In this document: piece by piece, positions 26,604-31,037 of the stretch | Layout: every line of letters starts with the position of its first letter | Numbering within the stretch: position 1 is the first letter of the stretch | Assembly (NCBI GenBank): GCA_023396115.1 | Contig: JAEWXC010000016.1 | Coordinates: 1 to 31,037, forward strand | Direction: 5' to 3' | DNA: 31,037 nt | From: Actinomycetes bacterium | GTDB taxonomy: Bacteria; Actinomycetota; Actinomycetes; Propionibacteriales; Nocardioidaceae | Position numbers and translations under genes: made by a program | The notes under the pieces: generated by a model | Databases searched by the model: none | What the model saw: the letters and a program-made list of their open reading frames with translations, nothing else | What the model was told of the DNA's origin: nothing

Positions 26604-27962
26604 GTGAGCAGCGCGCCCCCGACACCGAGGAGTGAGGCCCGTCGGGTCGACCGGGAGATCCTCCGGCTGGCCGTCCCGGCCTTCCTGGCCCTGGTCGCCG
26701 AACCGTTGTTCCTGCTCGCCGACGCCGCGGTCGTGGGGCACCTGGGCACGGCCGAGCTGGCCGGTCTGGGTCTGGCCTCGGTGGTGCTGCAGACCGCCAT
26801 CGGGCTGTGCGTCTTCCTGGCCTACGGCACCACCGCCAGCGTCGCCCGTCACCTCGGCGCCGGGCGCACCCGGGACGCCCTGGCCCAGGGGGTCGACGGG
26901 CTCTGGCTGGCGGTCGGCATCGGGGTGCTGGTCACCGTCGCCGGCGCCTCCCTGGCCGGACCGCTGGTCGGACTCTTCGGGGCGGGCGCCGACGTCACCG
27001 GGTTCGGCACCACCTACCTGCGGGTGGCCTTCTTCGGCACCGTCCCGCTACTGCTCATGCTCGCCGCCACCGGAGTCCTCCGGGGCCTCCAGGACACCCG
27101 GACGCCGCTCGTGGTGGCCGTCGCGGGCAACCTGCTCAACGTCGTCCTCAACGTGGTGCTGGTCTTCGGCTGGTTCGGGCTGCCCGCGATGGGTATCGCC
27201 GGGTCGGCGCTGGGCTCGGTGATCGCACAGGGACTCAGCGCGGCCGCGCTGGTGACCGTCGTGGTCCGCGCCGCGCGGGCCCAGGGGGCGCCCCTGACCC
27301 CTGACCTCCCCGGCATCCGCGCCGCCGGCCGCGCCTCGGTGCCGCTGCTCGTGCGCACCCTGACCCTGCGCGCCGCGCTGCTGGTCACCACCTTCGCCGT
27401 CGCCACCGGCACCACCCAGCAGACCGTGGAGGTCGCCACCCACCAGCTCGCCATGACGATCTGGGGCTTCCTGGCCTTCGTCCTCGACGCGATCGCGATC
27501 GCCGCACAGGCACTCACCGGTCGGGCCCTCGGCGCCGGAGACGTCGAGGGCACCCGCCGGCTGACGGCCCGGATGGTGCGCTGGGGTCTGTGGAGCGGCG
27601 TGGTCACCGGCCTCGGGCTCGCCGCCGTCGCAGGCTTCCTCGGGCCCCTGTTCACCCCCGACCCGGCCGTGCAGGACGCCCTGGTCCCGGTGCTGCTGAT
27701 CGCCGCACTCGGGCAGCCGCTGGCCGGGGTCGTGTTCGTCCTCGACGGAGTCCTGATCGGGGCCGGCGACGGACGCTACCTGGCCTGGGCCGGGCTCGTG
27801 GTGCTGGCCGTGCACGCCCCCGTCGTGCTGCTGGTCGCCCACCTGGGCGGCACCCTGGTGGCGATCTGGGTGGTCTTCGTGGTCGCCTTCATGGGCTGCC
27901 GCGGCGTCGTGCTGGTGCAGCGCGCCCGCGGCGATCGCTGGATCGTCACCGGCCCCGCCTGA
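26604..27962 (+). CDS. MATE-family (DinF-like) multidrug/Na+ exporter
   Basis: A 452-residue integral membrane protein with about 12 hydrophobic segments in two related halves. The N-terminal half has AVPAFLALVAEPLFLLADAA and VGHLGTAELAGLG, the typical MATE/DinF opening; ATGVLRGLQDTRTPL and NLLNVVLNVVLVFG are also family segments. MATE proteins export cationic drugs or metabolites using H+ or Na+. GTG 26604 is chosen; it has only a poor RBS (GGTACGGTGCCCGG). A MATE gene beside dnaB is commonly seen in related actinobacteria, so it is treated as core. Confidence 0.9.
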   Translation: MSSAPPTPRSEARRVDREILRLAVPAFLALVAEPLFLLADAAVVGHLGTAELAGLGLASVVLQTAIGLCVFLAYGTTASVARHLGAGRTRDALAQGVDGLWLAVGIGVLVTVAGASLAGPLVGLFGAGADVTGFGTTYLRVAFFGTVPLLLMLAATGVLRGLQDTRTPLVVAVAGNLLNVVLNVVLVFGWFGLPAMGIAGSALGSVIAQGLSAAALVTVVVRAARAQGAPLTPDLPGIRAAGRASVPLLVRTLTLRAALLVTTFAVATGTTQQTVEVATHQLAMTIWGFLAFVLDAIAIAAQALTGRALGAGDVEGTRRLTARMVRWGLWSGVVTGLGLAAVAGFLGPLFTPDPAVQDALVPVLLIAALGQPLAGVVFVLDGVLIGAGDGRYLAWAGLVVLAVHAPVVLLVAHLGGTLVAIWVVFVVAFMGCRGVVLVQRARGDRWIVTGPA

Positions 27963-27987
27963 GCCTGCGCCACGAGTGGGGCGGGAG

Positions 27988-28003
27988 TGATTCACGTGAA
28001 ACC
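27988..28003. promoter_or_regulatory. parS: parS-like ParB-binding site
   Basis: TGATTCACGTGAAACC matches the bacterial parS consensus TGTTTCACGTGAAACA at 14 of 16 positions, and the actinobacterial 14-mer at 13 of 14. The core TTCACGTGAA is a perfect 10-bp palindrome. It lies 25 nt after the MATE gene in non-coding DNA. parS sites cluster near the origin, which fits the neighbouring dnaB and rpsF operon. Confidence 0.7.
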
Positions 28004-28060
28004 GTGCGCGCGGCACTGGCCGGCGCCCGGATCGCCATCCCTGCGCCGCGCCACCAGCTG

Positions 28061-28242
28061 TCGGCGCCGCACAAGTGCCCGGTCGGCGTCGCGCAAGGGG
28101 GGAGGTCGGGGCCACGCAAGTGCCCGGTCGGCGCACAACCGCCCGCTCAGCGGCGCGCAAGCGCCCGGTCGGCGCCACGGAAGTGCCCGGTCGGCGTCGC
28201 GCAAGGGGGGAGGTCCGCGCCACGCAAGGGGGGAGGTCGGCG
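28061..28242. repeat. Degenerate ~22-bp tandem repeat array
   Basis: About eight units of 19-24 bp in a row. Each has a GCGCAAG- or CACGCAAG-like start, then either TGCCCGGTCGGCG or GGGGGGAGGTCGG, so two variants alternate irregularly. There is no spacer between units. It lies between the parS-like site and the rplI terminator. Similar strings occur, as I recall, in Pseudonocardia intergenic DNA; I cannot check this here. Confidence 0.7.
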
Positions 28243-28256
28243 GGCTCACGGGGACG

Positions 28257-28296
28257 CAGAACGGCCCGGACCCCGCGAGGGGACCGGGCCGTTCTG
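28257..28296 (-). terminator. Strong hairpin terminator of the rpsF-rplI operon
   Basis: Two 18-nt arms (28257-28274 and 28279-28296) pair with one mismatch around a GCGA loop. It starts 12 nt past the rplI stop. There is no long T-run, as is usual for actinobacteria. The stem is symmetrical enough to stop transcripts from both sides. Confidence 0.85.
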
Positions 28297-28308
28297 GTGC
28301 GTCAGGCG

Positions 28309-28755
28309 TCAGGCCGGAACGACGTTGAGGGCCACCGTGGCGGACACCTCGTCGTGCAGCTTGACCGAGACCTCGTGGGCGCCCAGCGACTTGATCGGGT
28401 TGGCGATCGCGATGGTGCGGCGGTCGACCGACTCGCCCGAGGCCTCCGAGAGGGCACCGGCGATGTCGGCCGGGGTGACGGCGCCGAACAGGCGACCGCC
28501 CTCACCGGCGCGCACCTTCACGGTGACCGTGGAACCCTCGAGCTTGCCCTTGACCTCGGTCGCGTGACCCAGGTCGCGGACGGCGCGGCTCGCGCGCGCC
28601 GACTTGATGGCGTCGACGGTCTTCTGACCGCCACGGGTCCAGCGGGTGCCGAGGTTGCGGGGGATCAGGTAGTTGCGGCCGTAGCCGTCCTTGACCTCCA
28701 CGACGTCGCCGGGGGAACCGAGGCCCTCGACCTCCTGCGTCAGGATGAGCTTCAT
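28309..28755 (-). CDS. rplI: 50S ribosomal protein bL9
   Basis: A 148-residue bL9 of normal length. The start MKLILTQEVEGLGSPGD and the VKDGYGRNYLIPR stretch are diagnostic; the long connecting helix and the C-terminal rRNA-binding domain follow, ending in VALNVVPA. It binds 23S rRNA and reaches out from the ribosome towards the neighbouring subunit. ATG 28755 has AAGGGAG 8 nt upstream and lies 14 nt after rpsR. Last gene of the operon, followed by a strong terminator. Confidence 0.97.
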   Translation of the reverse strand: MKLILTQEVEGLGSPGDVVEVKDGYGRNYLIPRNLGTRWTRGGQKTVDAIKSARASRAVRDLGHATEVKGKLEGSTVTVKVRAGEGGRLFGAVTPADIAGALSEASGESVDRRTIAIANPIKSLGAHEVSVKLHDEVSATVALNVVPA

Positions 28756-28769
28756 CGTCCAGGCTCCCT

Positions 28770-29006
28770 TCAGCGACTGGTGGAGGTGTAGGGCAGCAGG
28801 GCAACCTCGCGCGCGTTCTTGACGGCGGTGGCCACGTCGCGCTGGTGCTGGACGCAGTTGCCGGTCACACGACGGGCGCGGATCTTGCCGCGGTCGGAGA
28901 TGAACTTGCGGAGCAGGGTGGCGTCCTTGTAGTCGACGCCGGTCGCCTTCTCCTTGCAGAACTGGCAAACCTTCTTCTTCGGCTTGCGAATCACTGCCTT
29001 GGCCAT
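28770..29006 (-). CDS. rpsR: 30S ribosomal protein bS18, zinc-type
   Basis: A 78-residue bS18. The segments CQFCKEK, DYKDATLLRKFISDRGKI and RVTGNCVQHQR are all present. Cys14, Cys17 and Cys51 mark it as the zinc-binding (C+) form rather than the zinc-free paralogue used in zinc shortage. S18 pairs with S6 on the platform of the 30S subunit; rpsF is in the same operon. ATG 29006 has an AAGGAA upstream. Confidence 0.97.
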   Translation of the reverse strand: MAKAVIRKPKKKVCQFCKEKATGVDYKDATLLRKFISDRGKIRARRVTGNCVQHQRDVATAVKNAREVALLPYTSTSR

Positions 29007-29079
29007 TGTGGTGCTTCCTTTTCAGTCAGCCCGTCCCGGTGGCAGCCGGGTCGGAATGGTGGTGCTGGACAGGTGAGGA

Positions 29080-29691
29080 TCAGAAGGGAGGCTCGTCCGA
29101 GGAGACGCCGGGAGCGCCCCACGGGTCGTTGGCGGGAGCCTGCTGGCCACCGCCGTAGCCGCCGCCACCCTGGTTGCTGCCGCCGCCGTAACCGCCGCCG
29201 CCCTGCTGGCCGTAGCCACCGGACTGCTGCGGGGCCGGGGTGGCCCAGGGGTCGTCGCCGCCGGAGGCCTGCTGGCCACCGCCGGACGGCGCGCCGCCGT
29301 AGCCACCGCCACCGCCGCCACCCTGACGGGCAGCACGGGTGACCTTGGCCGTGGCGGAACGCAGCGCGGGACCGACCTCTTCGACATCGATCTCGAAGAC
29401 GGTGCGCTTCTCGCCCTCGCGGGTCTCGTACTGACGCGACTTCAGGCGGCCCTGCACGATCACGCGCATGCCACGCTGCAGCGACTCGGCCACGTTCTCC
29501 GCGTACTGCCGCCAGACCGCGCAGGAGAGGAACAGCGTGTCGCCGTCCTTCCACTCGTTGCTCTGACGGTCGAAGGTGCGCGGGGTCGACGCGATCCGGA
29601 AGTTCGCCACGGCCGCACCCGAGGGGGTGAAGCGCAGCTCCGGGTCGTCGACCAGGTTGCCGACCACGGTGATGAGGGTGTCGCCTGCCAT
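29080..29691 (-). CDS. ssb: Single-stranded DNA-binding protein
   Basis: A 203-residue SSB. The OB-fold covers about 1-115 (MAGDTLITVVGNLVDDPELR; VQGRLKSRQYETREGEKR). A long Gly/Gln/Ser-rich linker follows, ending in the acidic-hydrophobic tip SDEPPF that docks replication and repair partners. It coats single strands as a tetramer. ATG 29691 has TAGGAGA 6 nt upstream. The repetitive linker codons are GC-rich and make mirror reading frames on the other strand that are not genes. Confidence 0.97.
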   Translation of the reverse strand: MAGDTLITVVGNLVDDPELRFTPSGAAVANFRIASTPRTFDRQSNEWKDGDTLFLSCAVWRQYAENVAESLQRGMRVIVQGRLKSRQYETREGEKRTVFEIDVEEVGPALRSATAKVTRAARQGGGGGGGYGGAPSGGGQQASGGDDPWATPAPQQSGGYGQQGGGGYGGGSNQGGGGYGGGQQAPANDPWGAPGVSSDEPPF

Positions 29692-29779
29692 GTCAGTCTC
29701 CTACTGGATCCTCAGTGTTCTGCCGGACGCCATCGTTGCCGATACCGCCGACAGAGGGGGTGAAGTTGTCCCCAACGAC

Positions 29780-30070
29780 TCACTTGGAGTCGGTGCGGAT
29801 GACCTTCGTGCGCAGGATCGACTCGTTCAGCGTGAGCTGGCGGTCGAGCTCCTTGACGGTGGCCGGCTCAGCGTTCAGCGTGAGCAGGGCGTAGATGCCC
29901 TCGGCGTTCTTGGCGATCTCGTAGGCGAGACGGCGGCGACCCCACACGTCAACCTTCTCGACGGACCCGCCGTCCTTGCGGACGACGTTGAGGTACTTGT
30001 CGAGCGAGGGCTCGATGGTGCGCTCATCCAGGCTCGGGTCGAGGATGACCATCACTTCATAGGCACGCAT
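29780..30070 (-). CDS. rpsF: 30S ribosomal protein bS6
   Basis: A 96-residue bS6. The start MRAYEVMVILDPSLDERT and the VWGRRRLAYEIAK stretch with NESILRTKVIRTD near the end are typical of actinobacterial S6. The open frame runs far upstream, but ATG 30070 is firmly the start: AGGAGGTGG lies about 9 nt upstream. First gene of rpsF-ssb-rpsR-rplI; S6 and S18 form a dimer on 16S rRNA. Confidence 0.97.
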   Translation of the reverse strand: MRAYEVMVILDPSLDERTIEPSLDKYLNVVRKDGGSVEKVDVWGRRRLAYEIAKNAEGIYALLTLNAEPATVKELDRQLTLNESILRTKVIRTDSK

Positions 30071-30292
30071 AGCTGATTCCACCTCCTGTGGACTTCGGCG
30101 GCCACGGACGGTCCGTGGCAGGAGGGCTGTGCGTCCGGGCCGGGGCCCGGTCCTGCCGCGCGTCCGATCCCCGTCGGTGGGGTGGGCACGCAGCAGACGC
30201 GTCAGGCTACCAGCGCGCGGGGGTCCCGCCCGAATCCGTGGCCTGTGGACGGAGCCCGGCCCGGGACCGCCCCCGAGCCCTAGCGTGGAGGG
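30071..30292. promoter_or_regulatory. rpsF leader and divergent promoters
   Basis: This gap holds the promoters of rpsF (leftward) and of the kinase (rightward). In the rpsF leader, perfect 9-bp arms (30101-30109 and 30111-30119) flank one base, 31-49 nt upstream of rpsF. Next to rpsF the leader can also fold CCAC/GTGG around the AGGAG of the RBS. S6:S18 is known to bind an RNA motif in its own leader in many bacteria; this could be such a site, but I cannot confirm the motif's detail. Confidence 0.4.
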
Positions 30293-31037
30293 GTGCACCC
30301 GAGCCGGCCGACCACCCCCTGGCGGGGCACCCGGCACGCTCCCCGGGGACTGCACCGCGGAGCCCGGCTGGCCGGTCGGTACGAGCTGCTGGGCCGGATC
30401 GGATCGGGCACGCACAGCTCCGTGCACCGGGCCCGGGACCGGCACACCGGCGAGGTGGTCGCGGTGAAGGTCCTCGACGCCCACCACGCGGGACTGCTGC
30501 CGCGGTTCCTGCACGAGCAGGCGCTGCGGATCGACCACCCGCACGTGCTGGCCCCCACCGGGTGGGTCGCGGCCGACGACCTCGTCGCCCTGGTGATGCC
30601 GCTGGCCCCCGGCGGCAGCCTGGCGGACCTGGTCCGCCGGCACGGTCCGCTGCCCACCGGCCTGGTGACGGTGCTGCTGGACCAGCTGCTGGCCGGGTTG
30701 ACCGCGGTGCACGCCGCCGGGGTGGTGCACCGCGACGTGAAGCCGGCCAACCTGCTGCTCGAGGCCACCGGGGACGGCCCGCCCCGGCTGCGGCTGGCCG
30801 ACTTCGGGGTCGCGGCCCGGGTCGGTGGCCCGCGGCTGACCCGGGAGCCGGGGCCGATCGGCACCGACGGCTACATGGCCCCCGAACAGGCCCGCGGCGC
30901 CCCGCCGGACCCCCGCCAGGACCTGCACGCCGCCGGGCGGACCGCCCAGCACCTGCTCACCGGTCACCCGACCCCGCACACCCCCGCCGCCCCGCACCCC
31001 CTGCACCGGGTGCTGGCGGCGCTGACCGACCCGGACC
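30293..31037 (+). CDS. Hanks-type Ser/Thr protein kinase (3' end beyond window)
   Basis: The first 248 codons of a Ser/Thr kinase cut by the window edge. The glycine loop GRIGSGTHSSVHRA (about 35-48), the ATP-binding Lys in VVAVKVLD, the catalytic HRDVKPANLLL, LADFGVA, and GYMAPEQ are all present in order, so it should be active. GTG 30293 is the first possible start after an in-frame TAG at 30281; a GGAGGG touches it, so initiation may use this site poorly or lie further in. Any extracellular sensor part would be beyond the window. The kinase diverges from rpsF. Confidence 0.88.
   Translation, partial: MHPSRPTTPWRGTRHAPRGLHRGARLAGRYELLGRIGSGTHSSVHRARDRHTGEVVAVKVLDAHHAGLLPRFLHEQALRIDHPHVLAPTGWVAADDLVALVMPLAPGGSLADLVRRHGPLPTGLVTVLLDQLLAGLTAVHAAGVVHRDVKPANLLLEATGDGPPRLRLADFGVAARVGGPRLTREPGPIGTDGYMAPEQARGAPPDPRQDLHAAGRTAQHLLTGHPTPHTPAAPHPLHRVLAALTDPD

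Noticed and set aside
27048..28223. Minus-strand frame with repeated RRPGT-C/S-VAPT units
   Set aside because: The repeats come from the ~22-bp DNA array and the rest is antisense to the MATE gene.
28061..28242. Repeat array considered as CRISPR
   Set aside because: Units are degenerate and contiguous with no unique spacers, and there are no cas genes.
29780..31006. A 408-codon minus-strand frame ending in rpsF
   Set aside because: Only the last 96 codons are S6, with a perfect RBS before ATG 30070; the rest is antisense to the kinase.

Overview
The window is chromosomal DNA from a high-GC actinobacterium, probably of the Pseudonocardiales. The inference rests on GTG-rich starts, the housekeeping order dnaB - MATE - rplI - rpsR - ssb - rpsF, the actinobacterial type of the TnsA and TniQ proteins, and a degenerate ~22-bp repeat array. 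The species cannot be fixed from sequence alone.

From about 24.6 kb to the right end the DNA is conserved core. It holds the replicative helicase DnaB (GTG start with a strong RBS), a MATE-family exporter, the ribosomal/ssb operon rpsF-ssb-rpsR-rplI closed by a strong hairpin, and the start of a Hanks-type Ser/Thr kinase cut by the window end. Two sites in its intergenic spaces suggest closeness to the replication origin: a cluster of DnaA-box-like 9-mers upstream of dnaB, and a near-consensus parS palindrome just after the MATE gene.

From the left end to about 24.5 kb lies an accessory island made almost entirely of defence and mobility genes, nearly all on the minus strand, abutting the 3' end of dnaB. 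From left to right it contains: (1) an IetAS-like pair (AAA ATPase plus subtilisin-like protease); (2) a DUF2188 / DUF1883-TIR / multi-TM operon whose membrane gene looks frameshifted, leaving a Cys-containing C-terminal domain in another frame; (3) a Tn7-like transposition operon tnsA-tnsB-tnsC-tniQ-tniQ, translationally coupled to three further small or unknown genes, one ending in an Xre/MbcA/ParS-type domain; (4) a type I restriction-modification operon with two different HsdM subunits, hsdM-hsdM-hsdS-hsdR; (5) a coiled-coil/CHAT protease-like protein. Two related small zinc-finger/helical proteins, the only plus-strand genes of the island, sit on either side of the Tn7-like operon.

The genes within each module overlap by 1-14 nt or lie very close, so each module is probably one transcript. 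The most interesting unit is the Tn7-like operon with its two TniQ proteins and attached unknown genes. It has no visible CRISPR array or Cas gene, so its target choice is unexplained. I found no tRNA, rRNA, CRISPR array or convincing transposon ends.
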